From Tanytarsus gracilentus (taxonomy: Eukaryota; Arthropoda; Insecta; Diptera; Chironomidae), in contig JAXRKN010000045.1 of the NCBI GenBank assembly GCA_038502055.1, positions 9,785,501-9,849,500 on the forward strand: 64,000 nt of DNA, written 5' to 3'. The position numbers and the translations under genes are program-made. How positions within the stretch are numbered: position 1 is the first letter of the stretch; each line of letters begins with the position of its first letter. This document shows positions 1 to 13,500 of the stretch, piece after piece. The notes under the pieces are model-generated. The model did not search any database. It worked only from the letters and a program-made list of their open reading frames with translations, and was not told where the DNA came from.

Positions 1-782
1 ATCTTCCTTAATCTTCCACAAAGACAAATTTCGATCATTTTTAGCAGCACTCAAAATAAAATTCTCTTCACCATACTCGAATGACTTGAGAATTAACGTA
101 TTTGAAGAATGTCCAGTGAACGTGTACAAAAGTTGATATGACTCTCCATCCCAAACTTTTATCTCCTTTGATGCTGTCACAATAAGCTGTCCACTCCTGA
201 TTAGACAAATTGCTGTTGGTTTGTCTTTGCCACATTCAAATGAGTCTTCCTGTTGACACGAACTGATGTTCCATTTTATTACTTGCGAGTCGAGACCTGT
301 GGTGTAAACGAAACTGCTACTATCGTGATCGATTGAAGTCACTGCCGCTGAATGACCATTGCCTTTGAATGTTGCCTCAATCTGAAAATGGAAAGATGAT
401 TTAATTTTTTGTTGCTCTGGATCTTTATAGAGTTCATATATTAAATAAATTACCTTAGCTGTTGTATACGAATAAAGTGCAAGACCTCCCTGACTGGTTC
501 CGAGCAAGATGTACAGCGTTCCTCCGGATTTTGATTTCTTCTGAAAATTTAAAACAAAATTAAATTCAATCAAGAGAAATTAATTATTTAACTAACCTTT
601 TTTCCAACACCCATTCGAATCCACTTTAAGGCAGTGCACGGAGTCGATAAATGAAGATTTGGAACATATTCCTGCTTCATCGTGCTCGTCTCAACATCCC
701 AAATTTTTAATTTACCATCGCCTTGAATTATGGCGAAGAGCTTTTGGTCGGGTGAAAACTCCTTGAGGTGATAATGATCCAT
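1..782 (-). CDS. WDR43: WD repeat-containing protein 43 (UTP5) homologue, N-terminal part
   Basis: WDR43/UTP5 is a nucleolar WD40 protein of the t-UTP part of the small-subunit processome, needed for early pre-18S rRNA transcription and processing. Three exons are visible on the minus strand: 782-597, 540-454 and 381 to beyond position 1. Introns are 56 and 72 nt with GT...AG ends, and the frame is kept (62 + 29 + 127 codons). The start is the ATG at 782-780, reading MDHYHLKEFSPDQKLFAI. WD40 blades show as KLKIWD (exon 1), QVIKWN and EIKVWD (exon 3) and NLSLWKIKED at the edge. The segment KQEYVPNLHLSTPCTALKW is the family-typical stretch after the first blade and is the main reason for the name (compared from memory with fly and human WDR43). 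The C-terminal half, including the UTP12 domain, lies outside the window. The gene points away from the Ig/FN3 gene. Confidence 0.85.
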
Positions 783-1585
783 TTTGATGATTTAAGAGGA
801 TTTTTCACGTTGATAAACTTTAAAATTATAATTTTATAAAAATTCCCTCGCGCACGTTGTTTTGTTATTTTTTTTTGTGAGTCCCAGTAAAAAATATTAA
901 AGTTTTGATTCAAATTTGATGAAGATTTCGATGCCGGTTTTCATTAGTTTATGAAGATTTTAAGACTTTTTATGTTTATTTTATTTAGTTTTTATAAATT
1001 AGTGTGAATAAAGCGAAAAATTCAAAACAGAAAAATATTTTTTAAAATTCTTACTGGGTTTAGGGGGAAGTTAAATTTCAAAAAATAAAAATACGTTACG
1101 ATAAAGAATAAAAATTCGAAGAAAATTTCTATTTTATTTTTTACATCTTGTTAATTTTCTATGTACACAATCATGAGTGATTTAAAAAAATTCAATCAAA
1201 AATTTAATATTTTCCTTTAAAGTTCACTTTAAATTTATTTCAACAAAATTTACAGCGACTTTTTTCTCTTCTCTATTAACGCTCATCGCGTTGCATAATG
1301 TTTGAGCTCGAGCACATAGAGTAAACTCATAATTCCTAATGCATCATCATTCCTTAAGAAGCAGCAAAAAAAATCTGAAAGACGATGGATCTATGCAGCA
1401 TAATCGCACAAGACAACGTTATGAAAAATGACTTTCACAAACTTTAATTTTCTCACTTTCGACATGAGCGCCCCGAGGAAAGATTATATGTAAATTTTAA
1501 TGGTCTCTTCTCGATAGTGCAACGTGACGAGAATTAAAGAATTCATCACAAAAATTTATCACCGCATGAAAATATCTGCGAACAC
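783..1585. other. AT-rich upstream region of the WDR43 homologue
   Basis: This stretch holds the presumed 5' UTR and promoter side of the minus-strand WDR43 gene. No convincing TATA box, initiator or reading frame was seen. It is AT-rich with poly-A and poly-T runs. Confidence 0.5.
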
Positions 1586-2333
1586 TTTGCGCACATGTAT
1601 GAAAAGCATTAAATTGTGTCAGATGTATGATGGAAGAGTAAAAATTTCCACTCGCTGCTATAATAGAGTGAAAAAGCACATCAATTACTCCCAATCAATA
1701 GAGTCTGTCGACTCCTCGATATCAATTAAAATATTTTTTCTGCACATTTCACGATTTTTTTTTATCAATTGAACATCGCACAATGCGTGTGAACTGTGAA
1801 TGATCATGACAGGGCGAAAAAGCGTGAGTAGATGTTAAATTAAATGCTTTATGCTCGTGACATACACAACAATGTGCGAATAAATTAATGCGAGCTATCA
1901 GTTTTTGATGTGGATCAAGTGTCGAAAGATGAGCGAAAAATATTTTTTTTGATGGGCGATGAATTTTTTATGAGAGCATTTAAATTTAATAAATCGAGTA
2001 GGTGATTTTTAAATTGAAAAATTTCATAGTTTTACAAAAAGGTAAAAATCCAGGAATTTAAAACTTTACATTAACATTTAACTTTTTTAATCGAGCATTC
2101 TGTTGATTTTTTCGAACAAAAATAAAGTTATCATGAGTTGATGAAAAAATTATTTAAATTTTTCTCTCTTTTGCAGTTTCAAAAATTCCTGGCACGATTT
2201 CATATATTTAAATTGTTTTCTGATTGAAATATTAGTGCCAACTAGGCCTCCGATCATTAAAATCCATTTTATGTGATGTGCACTTTTGATTGTTGATCAT
2301 GTCATGTGATAATAATTTAATGATGCCATTTGC
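1586..2333. repeat. Tandem duplication, copy 1 (internally deleted)
   Basis: Positions 1589-2230 match 2332-2977 almost base for base (offset 743, with a 2-nt indel near 2208). Positions 2231-2333 match 3453-3555. Copy 1 therefore equals copy 2 minus an internal segment of about 475 bp (2978-3452). Both copies begin and end at the short motif TTTGC, which fits duplication by unequal exchange at microhomology followed by deletion of the middle in this copy. No gene is seen inside. Short open frames repeat in both copies only because the DNA is duplicated. Confidence 0.9.
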
Positions 2334-3555
2334 GCACATGTATGAAAAGCATTAAATTGTGTCAGATGTATGATGGAAGAGTAAAAATTTCCACTCGCTG
2401 CTATAATAGAGTGAAAAAGCACATCAATTACTCCCAATCAATAGAGTCTGTCGACTCCTCGATATCAATTAAAATATTTTTTCTGCACATTTCACGATTT
2501 TTTTTTATCAATTGAACATCGCACAATGCGTGTGAACTGTGAATGATCATGACAGGGCGAAAAAGCGTGAGTAGATGTTAAATTAAATGCTTTATGCTCG
2601 TGACATACACAACAATGTGCGAATAAATTAATGCGAGCTATCAGTTTTTGATGTGGATCAAGTGTCGAAAGATGAGCGAAAAATATTTTTTTTGATGGGC
2701 GATGAATTTTTTATGAGAGCATTTAAATTTAATAAATCGAGTAGGTGATTTTTAAATTGAAAAATTTCATAGTTTTACAAAAAGGTAAAAATCCAGGAAT
2801 TTAAAACTTTACATTAACATTTAACTTTTTTAATCGAGCATTCTGTTGATTTTTTCGAACAAAAATAAAGTTATCATGAGTTGATGAAAAAATTATTTAA
2901 ATTTTTCTCTCTTTTGCAGTTTCAAAAATTCCTGGCACGATTTCATATATATTCAAATTGTTTTCTGATTGAAATATGCTTCAGCTATCATATCATGCAC
3001 ACACACATAGTTGTGAGAGTTTCTAGCAGAGGGGTGAAATGGTCAGAGGAAATTATCATCGTCAATAAATTTTTTACACCTCCACTTCAATTTTCACTCC
3101 CTTCTTCTCGAGCGAATGTTATGAACTTCTTTCGAATTTACTCTCAAGCATGCACGGCTAGCGAATGAGAGCTTTATGATCGACCATTGGATGTATTACA
3201 AAATATTCCGGTCACGTTTGCGAGTGAGTAAGGAAAAGATGCTATTACTCTCTTTAAGGGAGCGTGCATGATGCATGCGATGATGAAAACAAATTTCCAT
3301 GTGAATTTTCACACAATTTGAAATTATTAAGATTAAAGTTTATTTTACAATTTCACTCGCCCACATGCATGATAATTGGCATCGTTATGTGTGTACACAC
3401 AATAATTATGATGTTTTAGTTCATATTTCAACAACTTTAATTGGCAAATGTCATTAGTGCCAACTAGGCCTCCGATCATTAAAATCCATTTTATGTGATG
3501 TGCACTTTTGATTGTTGATCATGTCATGTGATAATAATTTAATGATGCCATTTGC
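2329..3555. repeat. Tandem duplication, copy 2 (full length)
   Basis: This is the longer copy of the duplication at 1586-2333, with which it abuts. It keeps the middle segment 2978-3452 that copy 1 lacks. The deletion junction in copy 1 sits at a short TAT/ATTAG overlap, where GAAATAT from the left block joins ATTAGTGCC from the right block. The high identity suggests a recent event. Confidence 0.9.
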
Positions 3556-6500
3556 ATCCGTGCAATCGAATCGTAAGTTAATTGAGATAATAAAGTGCGC
3601 ACTATAATTTTGAAATATTTTCGAGCGTTCAAAATTATGAGATTTATCGTGAAATTGCTGACTTTTACGGAACATGTTGAGTGATTTTTCGATGCATAAA
3701 ATAATTTAGAAAGTTGAGAAAAAATCCAAAAATTTAAATTTTAAATAAAAATATTTTTTCAGGACTTATTCAACACATTTTTAAATTTCTCTAACTCGGA
3801 TGTACAAAAAAGTGCTGGCAACATCAGGTAAATGGATCACTGACAACTTTGTTATGTTGCACACTCGTCACACTTAACCTCTTTTAACTTAATTAAATTG
3901 CACAATGAAACGCCAGAACATACATAGTCCAGTCAAGAATGTTTCATTTCAAAAATTTTGAGGATTTCACTGAGCAAATGTAAAATTGAGTTAAAAGCTT
4001 CCATTCCTACAAATGAGCTTTTAGAAAGAGGAAAATCCATTAGAACACAAAAACATTGTTTAGTGAAATGAAATTTTCATTAAGACGAGAAATCTACACG
4101 TGCACATGTATATGCGGTGGTTGTTATTAGTCCAAACTAGCATCATGTTGAACAAAGAAAGCATAACTTTTCATTCATTGACAGTCTAGTATGCACCGAG
4201 CGTACATTTCATATGCTTGAATATCTCTTAAAATGGCGGTTGGTGTGAGAGAAGGAAATGGAATTTCTGATTCTGCTGTAAACACAAAGTTAAAATACAT
4301 TTTTCATTTATGTAGATGCATCTACTTTTTTAAAGAGAAATTCCCATGAAAGCATTTAGAAGCTCGCTTTTTGTTTTCATTTCACTTCATGGTGTAGCAA
4401 ATTGTATGCACTCAAACATGATTGTTATAACGCGCATGAAAAATTCCATGTGAAATGAGAAGTTCCATTAACATAATGTGTGTGCTCTAATAAAATGTTT
4501 TTTGACGTTAAATTTACGTTTGAGTTACAGAATTAAAAATTTAAAATGTTTTACAATTTGCCTCAAGGAATAAAAATTTTAAGGGTGGTTTTTGACTTTT
4601 TGAGTAATTTGGCGAGTTCAAACTTGAATATTTTAAAAAATATCGAAATTCAAATGAAAACCGTTAATAATTTGAATTTTGAGGGTCGCTTACTCTAGTT
4701 AAAATTTATTTGTTTACATTCTTCATAAAAATTTTATTTCTTAGTTATTTTTAGTCCAATAAATTCAAAAAATTTCTATCGTTGAATTGCTGATTATTAA
4801 TTTTTAGAATTTCTCTTAAAATAAAATAAATTTTTTTAATTCAATTTTTACAGTCAAATATTTTTTTAACCTTACTTACCCCTGACCCTCAATAAACAAA
4901 AAACTTTTATCATCACTTTACTGATCAAAAATATTCTTTGAACTATCAGAGCAAGAGATAGACGAAAAAGCTCTCATCGCTTATCACAATATTTAAAGTG
5001 CAAAGGATGTAAAATGTAACTTAGTTTACAACTTTGTTAGCAACTCAACAACGAGAGTGAGAGAGGGTTAAAAATGATAAGGCAAATATTCTTCTGTATG
5101 CAGAAAGTCTTTATGATGTCGTAAACATATACACAGAGACCGGAGAGAAACTAACCGACTCATTCATCCTCATAATTAAATCATTTTCATCTCATGAATA
5201 CATTTTGCATATGTTTAGCTTTACACTATTTTACATCAGAGCTCAACTTGAAGGTGGGTCGATGTGAGAAATTTGATAAGAGAAGATTTTATGAGATTTT
5301 CGAACGAATGTGACAAAAATTTAATTGTATCCTTTTTAAATGTAAAGTTTCAGAATTTTTAACTTATTTAAATAGAAAAAAGGATTCGAATTTCATAAAA
5401 CCCTCAAAGCTTCTTTCGTGGGTTCATAATTTGCCAATGTTTCAAACAAAAATTTATTTATGCATTATGGTCGTCATCAATTCAAAGATTAAAGTCAACA
5501 CAACCTACCAGCTACCCATTCAATTAAAACCCACTTAAATCAGAGCATCGAGTGTGTGCTCGTTGTGCACATTCTAATGATCATTAAATTTTAATGAGTA
5601 CAGAATGAAGTTCCCCACACATTTTCATTGACCCTCAAGATGTTTCTAATGAATTTCTAATAAGCCTAAACTTATGCCATTGTCCAACGAAGCAATTTCC
5701 TACGATTTATGTTGTCTCAATCAGTTGAAGTCCACTCGAAGTTGCAATCGAAATTCTGAGATTGTTTCAAAGTTGCAGTTTAATCCAAATCGATCTTACA
5801 AAAAACCATTTTACTTAAATTATCAAAAATTCATTGCGATTTTACAAACATCCGGTTGAAGATAAAAATATGAAGAAAATGTTTATTGTTTCGAATCAAT
5901 ATTTTTATTGCAATTAAGGCCATAAAACCTCGCCTGTTTTCCCTCAACGAACAAATCGAAATTGTTGAGCAAATGTTGTTCATCTTTTCGAGATTTACAT
6001 TGCAAATATTGAGAATAAATATTTATTCCATGTAACGAAGAGATAAAAGTCGATCAAAAATTCATCATCGGAAAGAGCGAGTTGGAAAAAAGTTGAAGCG
6101 ATTTAAAGTTAAAGTTCTTCTTTTGTGATTTTTTGATAAATATTTTTTCAGGCATTTTTTATAAATTTTGATGACTTTTTAAAAAAATTTAATTTAGGAT
6201 TACAAATTGTTGCTTCGATCATTTTTCGATATGTTGTATGAAAACGTGATGATTCTCCCACTTGCTGTTGATGAATATTTATGAAAAATATCTCACGCCG
6301 AGCTACGTTTCTCTTCTTTAATTTGAGATATTTTATTTAATTTTTGGCATCTCTCATAGTTAAAATAATTAAAATGTTTCCATTAAAAGTTCGATCATAA
6401 ATTTGTTGGTTCGTCCTTTTTCGATATAAGTTCGATCACTTTTATATTAATTCAAATTTAATTTTTTAATGGAAATTTTAATGAGAATGATAAGTAATGG

Positions 6501-6839
6501 AATTATTTGGAGGTAAAAAGTCACAAAAAGGATTTTAGATGTGCTTGGTCAATGGTCATGCCGTTTGTTCATTTCAAATAATTATTTCATTTAAAGGGCT
6601 AATCATGTTATTAAATTAAAATTTTTAGTCATTGACGTACATTGAAGAGTAAATATTTAAAAATATTGGAACGCTCCTGGAAGGGCTAAAATTTTAACCT
6701 TATGGTAAAGTATTTGTGCACTTAAACTAGAGGAAATAAATTAAATGAACAATTGCTAAAGATAAAAATTTTGCCTTGCAAAAAATTTAGAGAGTTGAAA
6801 TACATAACGAGCATTTTTAGCGTAACCTTCACAAGGTGT
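3556..6839. other. Non-coding AT-rich DNA
   Basis: No reading frame here resembles a known protein and no RNA gene was recognised. The region consists of A/T homopolymer runs and simple AT-rich sequence between the duplication and the dispersed repeat. Confidence 0.5.
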
Positions 6840-7400
6840 GGTAACACGCTTATATGCTCGTAATTCCGTCGTCCGTCGGCACTATCGAGAACTTGGCCCC
6901 TGGACCAGCAGGCTTCTAGTTTTCGCCAGATTGTAGTTTTGGGTCTTTATGTGAAAGCGCTAAGAATTTTTGAGTCATGACCATAGGTCGTGCCATGGAC
7001 GGCCAAGTGTCCATTTATAGCTCCGCTATATATTAATTTTGGATTTTTCAAAACCTGTTTTCGACCCCTAGTGCCAAGACATTACATTGTTCAATACCAA
7101 AACATTTGCTCAAATGATAGGCATAGCCAAACCCTACAAACTGGCGAAAACAGATTTGAAATCGGTTGCTCCTACGAGGGTTAGAGCCATTTAAGTCACT
7201 TACTTTCTTACTTTCTTACTTTCTTACTTTCTCACGATCTTAGGAACGCCATATCTCAAGAACGGCCGGTCGGATTTGATTCGGGTTTGTGCTAAAGATC
7301 GGGTTTTGGCTCTAGTTGTGCAAGAAGTATTTGTTTTGAGGTCCGACCCACCAAGGACCGTCCTGTGAAAATGTCCTTTTCATCAAATTTTCTAATATTT
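6840..7400 (+). repeat. Dispersed repeat, single 'core' copy
   Basis: This block shares long stretches with 48390-48740 and 49660-50030. Shared motifs in order are TATAGCTCCGCTATAT, CTAGTGCCAAGACATTAC, AGATTTGAAATCGGTTGCTC, a run of ACTTTCTT units (about 7198-7236), GAACGCCATATCTCAAGAAC, GGTCGGATTTGA and CAAGGACCGTCC. Unlike those two copies it is not followed by the 120-bp tandem units. It is more GC-rich than its flanks, which fits a transposon-derived sequence. No terminal repeats or target duplication could be fixed, and no coding part is visible. Confidence 0.8.
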
Positions 7401-7429
7401 TGTATATATGTTCCTATGACTTGCTTCTT

Positions 7430-7830
7430 TTTTTTTTTCATGCGGTCCCTAATCATTGCTTGGTTTTTTTGAGATTCTCTATTTATTGTATCCTATAAAA
7501 AGAGAAATTTTGTTTTTTGTATATCACGGTGTGTGCTCATGGGTTTCCTCGGTGGATGTTGGTTTCTCGGCTGGATATTCCTCGTGGTGTTGTTTCGCTC
7601 TTGTTGTTCCTGGCTGGTGTTCCTCCGGTGTTGTTCCTCGTCTTTTGGTTTGTTGTTGGTTTGTAATTTTTGTCTCCGTGATTTTTTTTTGTCTTCTCCA
7701 GACTTCCCCAAAAAAGACTTCTCCTAAACTTGTCCAAGATTCTCCTGGCGTTTTCAGTTTTTCTTTTTAATAAATTCTCTAGAAAAATCCCTAAAAAACC
7801 ATATATGGCCATAATAAATCAAAAGACAAC
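7430..7830. other. GC-richer island with overlapping open frames, origin unknown
   Basis: The plus strand is T/G-rich (GGTGTTGTT and TTCCTCGT motifs), so several frames stay open on both strands, up to 104 codons. The minus strand would give Asn/Arg/Thr/Gln-rich low-complexity peptides. No domain is recognised. The composition differs sharply from the AT-rich flanks and the block lies directly after the dispersed repeat, so it may be part of the same insertion or a relic of another element. It is not called a gene. Confidence 0.35.
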
Positions 7831-10432
7831 AAGGAGTACACGGCAATACTGTTTTGTTTCCCTTGGGCCTCATTAACACTAAGAGGTTTTAGGTATCTTT
7901 TTTTTTAAGGTATTCCTCATTTTTAATATTTTTTATATGGCGAGAAGTAAAAAAAATTATTCGCAAATTTTCAAAGATTACTTTCTTCATTTTCTTGATC
8001 GAACTTATAAAGAAAAGTGATCGAACCATAAATGAAAGTTGTAGGGCATTTTTAGAGTGCATGGAGACTGAATTTAGTGATCCTTTGATGCTTAATAAAT
8101 GCATTAGAGTCTCTAGTATACGTAAAAAAATATCTCAATGCAATGAAAAATTCTTAATGGCATTTTGATCATCATTAATGAGATGGTAAAAATGTATGGA
8201 GAAATTTGTTTGGATGTTTTTAAGCATGTAGCATGATAGAAAAATTCCAAATAAAATATATTTTGATAGCGCATGGTAATGGCTATACCTCTGAATTTTT
8301 TCAGAATTTTTGGAATGAAGGAAACGGGAAAAAATTCACAAAAACAAAAGTGATCGAACCATCAAATGATCGGAGAAACAATTTGTAATCCTAGAAAATT
8401 TCTTTTTATTCCTTAATTAAAATTTTATTAATTTATAAATCACTTAAACATTCTTAAAAAGTTTCAACTTTTTTGTCAAATTTGATGAAGAAGTTTTCCG
8501 CAAAAAAGTTTTTTATAAATTTGATTAAATGCACACAAAAAAATCTCGAACAGCGAAAGAAGATAAGAAAATTTAAAACAATTAAACTTTTACTGGAAAG
8601 TAATAGCATCACCACCATCACCAAGCATAGAGAGAGAAAGTTTTTCCGCTGATTATTGTTTGATTGCCACACAAAGGACTATTATGGGAGCTTTTCTCTC
8701 CTCACCACGCTGCTGTATTTATGTAAATTTAATTTGCTTCGAGAAGAGAAGTTTTTTCCCGTTCTTATTAAAAAATGCGCGGTTGATTTACAGAACGAGA
8801 GCATGAGGAAAAATAATAAATTGAAAAAGAATTGCTTTCGTTCGCTTGTTGCCATTGTGACTTGCGAAATTAAATTTTTTTAAGGACATAATCTTGACGC
8901 AATCCACTTTAAAGAGACGTCGTAGCTAAGATGTTTTATAAAGTGGTGAAGATACTTAGAAAGTGGATTTTGCAGTGCTTTAAGATCAAAGTTGGGATTT
9001 CTAAGTGACTTGATGCAGTTTTATTTTAAAGCGAATTTTAATAATTTTTTCAAGGGCTGAAAATTAAATTTAAATTTATTTTTCTTACATCTGGCTTTCA
9101 TCGAGATACAAAACAGACATAAAAGAATGCGCTGCACTGCTTGAAATTAAAATTCTATTTTATATCATTTCGAAACACCATTAGAATATTATAGAAAGTG
9201 AGCAAAACCCCACAAAAAAAATAATACAAGAACTCATACATGCGTGGCAATTCATTTCCTTAATGCTAAAGACAAGAAGCCTTTCCTCCACTCACTCCAT
9301 CCAGCTTCTCTTTAATGTAATTTTGGGATTACAGCTCGGTTTCTTTTCTTCCTCATTCCCCTCATTGCTTTCTCATGTTCATCACGTCCAAATTAATTCG
9401 AATTCAATTTTTGCAATATTGGATTGCCATTTGTTGTGTGCCTTGAGAGAGAAAGAAAAGGCATCGAAATGATAAAATCTTCTGAGATTGGGTGTATAAA
9501 TGTCATGAGGCGACGGAAGACAATGACTCTCTATATAGAATGTGTGTACGGAAAAAAGGGGTAAAAGCGAACGAGAAGAGAAAAGTGAAAAAAATTTCAG
9601 TCACAAAAAAATTCTTCTTGTGCTAATGGAGACGAAAAAAATTCAATTAAATCATTAATGTGCTGTCGAAATGAATTCTAAATGTGATAATTTAATTTTG
9701 GACTTTGATTCTCGATCAGTGATGAATTTTTGATGGCTTTTAAAGATTTTAAATGAATCTTAGATGATTTTTTAAAAATTTATAAATTTATAACTTAAAT
9801 ACATTTAATTTTTGGTAATGTAATTTTCCATCTCTAATTACAAAAAAAATCTTTAATCCTCCCTCAATAATTTTTTTCACCTTCTATGGACACACTTCAT
9901 TCATAAAATGAATAAGTGCACACTGCACAATTTTGTTTTGATTTATCTGCGCATGCCCTAAATCTCCTTCCAATCGCATCCCTTCCAAAAAAATTCCATT
10001 TCCAATGGTATGAGTGGAAAATGCATCACAATCGAATTGGGTCATAAAAGTCGAGTCTATCGTCGATGTTGTTTCAGTTCCGTGTTGACAATTGACGAGT
10101 GTTGAACCCTCTGCGATTTTATGCGTGCACAAAAAGGACTAAAAAGAGTGAAGAAAAAAATATTAAAGTGAAAAAAAGAAAATTAAAAATGACATGAGGT
10201 TGTGAACAAAAGAGAGAAAATTAACTTCGTGATGCATGAAAATAAATCTCCAGCCAGGATTTTATTAATACCGAATGTCACTTAGATGAGAAGAAAGAAA
10301 AAATGCTAATGAAGTGAGATTAAAGTGAGTGCTGAGAAAACAAGGCAAAATTGCCTTTCTAAAAAGTTTAATTTCAAAAAAGAGAAATCGCCGTGCGTTA
10401 AGCGCACGAGTGACAAGTTTGGAAAAGGAAAA
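7831..10432. other. Non-coding region and presumed 5' side of the Ig/FN3 gene
   Basis: AT-rich DNA with no recognisable protein. The last few hundred bases before 10433 probably hold the promoter and 5' UTR of the Ig/FN3 receptor. The frame of its first exon stays open upstream to about 10325, but ATG 10433 is the first ATG in it. No core promoter motif can be named with confidence. Confidence 0.4.
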
Positions 10433-10505
10433 ATGAATTTTCTCGCCAAAATACATTTCGGATTACTGTTGTTTGGATTATTCAGCAAAGCGACACGAAT
10501 TTTCG
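10433..10505 (+). CDS. Detached signal-peptide exon of the Ig/FN3 receptor
   Basis: This 73-nt coding part starts at ATG 10433, gives 24 residues of a typical hydrophobic leader, and ends TTTCG|GTGAG in phase 1. The Ig exon at 18108 opens with AC, so the junction makes GAC (Asp) and the frame continues. Exon 2 has no start codon of its own at a sensible place, and an extracellular Ig protein needs a leader. The link over 7.6 kb rests on phase and content only. Confidence 0.65.
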
Positions 10506-13500
10506 GTGAGATTTGCATATCACGGATGGCAGAACTTGCCCACGGGCTCGCTTCGGCATTTCTTTTATTGCGAGATGAGATTTCCACCATGAAAATGAAT
10601 TATGTTCGTGTTGTTGTGTCGCAAGCGTGCTTGTAGCATAAATCCCCGACAAATGTAATCTCAATGCGATTGTTTCTTCTGCGGATGACCACGCGTATCC
10701 AATTTCGCAATTTAAATGAGCTAAAATTCTCGTGATTTGATGATGTTGTTATGAGGATGCGGTGTTTGAATGCAGTGAATTACGAAAGTGCATTTTAATG
10801 TTGATTGAGGGAAAATAATTACAGTGATTTTGAATTTGAATTGTGAGAGGGGAATTTTATGGCGCTTAATGAGATTTTATTGAGTGATTAATTTTAAGGA
10901 CGCATAAAAGTGGGACGTTAAAAAATTTAAAAATTTAAAAACTGTTTTTATAGAAATTTAAAAATAATTTTTTTACATTTTTTATTAAAGTTCCTAAATT
11001 TTTCTTACAACTCTTTAACTTATCATAAAAAATCTTGTTTTTCTCTCTAAATTTCTTGGATTTTTCTATATTTTTTTAAGAAAATCTTGGATTCTTGATT
11101 GCGCATAGATAAAAAATTAAACAACATTTAATTTTTTTCAATTTTTTCAAATCAACGGTCAAAAATTTATAAATAAATACTAATCCTAGGATTAAAAAAA
11201 TTAACCATGTAAATAAATAGTTAATCATGAGATTAAAAAGTTACTCATAAGATTTAAAAAATGAATTAAAAACTTAATCATAAGGTCAAAAAATAAAAAT
11301 TTTAATCATAAGATTTAAAAACATTCAAAATTTTAATCAGAAGATTAAAAAATTAATCAAAATATTAAAATTTCCATCCATTCTTGTGGAAGCTACCACT
11401 ATACAAAATAAACTCAGATAAACCTAAATAAACACGAAAAGAACTCTCGCTCTCACTGATAAGCTCCATTCAATTTAAATTTCATCATGTCTAAAAAATA
11501 ATCCTTTCCTTTTTTGAGCAACCAAAAAAATATCCATGCATGAATTTTGCTCATCTTTGTTCCAATTTTCTCTGTTATCATTGCATTGTACATCAGATTA
11601 TCCCTTCACTCAACAACCTGAACTTCATCGCTGATATGAAAGAAATTCTTTTGCCAATAGTTTTCAACTTAAGCCACTCTTCTCTCGTGAGTTGTGAGAG
11701 AGCAAGTTGAAAAAATATATCGCAAAAATAGTCGGCAAAGAACATTCACAGTATCATCGTGTTTTCATGTGTGTATAACAGATAAAGGAGAAAAAAAATT
11801 GTGAATGAGTAGCGAAACTTTTTTTACTCTTTTGTGAAGCAACCCGAGGAAAGAACTTTTCCATTTATATGTTGAACGTTTTTCCGAAAATTGGATTTGA
11901 AGTAAAGAAGAGAAACTTTTTTTTGCTCTCATATCTTTGTTCTAACATGTGTGCCAGAGCGGGAAAGGGATCAGCAAAGATGAAACATTTCCGTTTCCTT
12001 TTCTCTTCGTCTTCTCAATTGTAAACGAGAGAATTAAATTTTCCGGCAGCCGCAGCGCTTCCGTAACTGACCTTGAACCTCCCTCAACCTAATTTTCTCT
12101 CTTCTCGCTCTGTGTCATGCGAGATGAGGCAAGGCTTAAAATCGATTTTCAGCTCTATGAACGGAAAAATTGCGATGCCAACACTTTGGTGAAATTTAAT
12201 TTTCGTGTGGGAATTTTGTTGCATGCAAAAGTTTTAAAGCTAGTGAAAAATGTGGTGATGATGAAAATTTTCAGGGGGTGGACACTCGATAAAATTTTGA
12301 ATTTTGTAAATTATTTAAAAAATAAAATTTTTTGAAAACGTCAATTAAATATTTCAAAAAAAAATAATAATTTTTTTCCTTACATTACAAAAGCTTTAAA
12401 TTTTTTTCAAATCTGTCAAAATTAAATTTTTTGCCACCAGAAAATTTCAGAATTTTCTCACCCTTCGACGTTTTAAAATTCGAATTTTTAAAAGCTCTAA
12501 AACACAATTTTACACACAACCGACGAGAAATGTTTTCACAATAGAAGCATGAACGTGTGTGTCTGTGACGTGATGTATTTATGCTTTCACAATTCAATTT
12601 TCTTTATCTCTTCAATTGAATTTTCACAAGCAATAAAATTTTGCGAAGTTTTCTTTACTTATGAGACTCATGAATCAATTTGTGCTGTTTATCAGCCTTT
12701 CTTTATTGTTGTTGCCTTGAATATGAATTTTTTCTCTTTTGAGTTATGCTGAGGAGGGTTCAGCCTCGTAAAATATAAAGAATTCTTCTACACTAAAAAA
12801 ACATGAAAATCTTTATTGCCAAATGAATCTTGCTCTAGTCGGTGTGACATTTTACGAGACATGTATCATTTTGTTGCGATAAATTTATCACACGTGAAGC
12901 GATGATTTTTCTCGTGAAATTTGCTTTATGACGTTTTTAAGCTGAGAGAATGAAAATGGAGGTGTTTATGGTCAGTAATCATTTACAGTTGAAGCCACAT
13001 GAATTTTTTATTGCATATCAATTTGAGCACTTAAATGTTAATTTATTAATGATTTCCATTATGATAAAATGAATTAAGATTTATTGAGCTTAAAAATGCA
13101 TTTTTTTATGATGAGAAAATTTTAAAAAAGCTTTCAAAAATTTATAAAAAACTTTAAAAAAATTAAAAATCCAAGTTAAGAAAAAAATTAATCTAAAGTT
13201 TTTATTTTTTAAGGAAAAATTTTCAAAATTCAATTTTTTATTTTCAAAATTTTTTAAAATTTAAATAATTCAACAAACAGACAAAAAATTTAAATTTAAA
13301 TTTTAAATTATTTTAAACACTCAAAAAAAATTGTAATGACTTTCATTGGAAATTTTTTCTCTTACCGTTGCTATTTGCGATTATTTGATTTGAAATGTTA
13401 AGGCTGAGAATGCAAAAGAGAAAAATTTTAATATATTAAAATAGAAAATTTTTGGGAAAGGAAGGTTGTTGAACTGTATCGTAATTTTTTTGGTGAGCAC

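Noticed and set aside
7198..7236. Telomere-like repeat (TTACTTTC)n
   Set aside because: Period and sequence do not match insect telomeric TTAGG. It is an internal simple run of the dispersed core repeat.
9884..10132. 82-codon minus-strand open frame
   Set aside because: Does not resemble any family and lies in the presumed promoter side of the Ig/FN3 gene.
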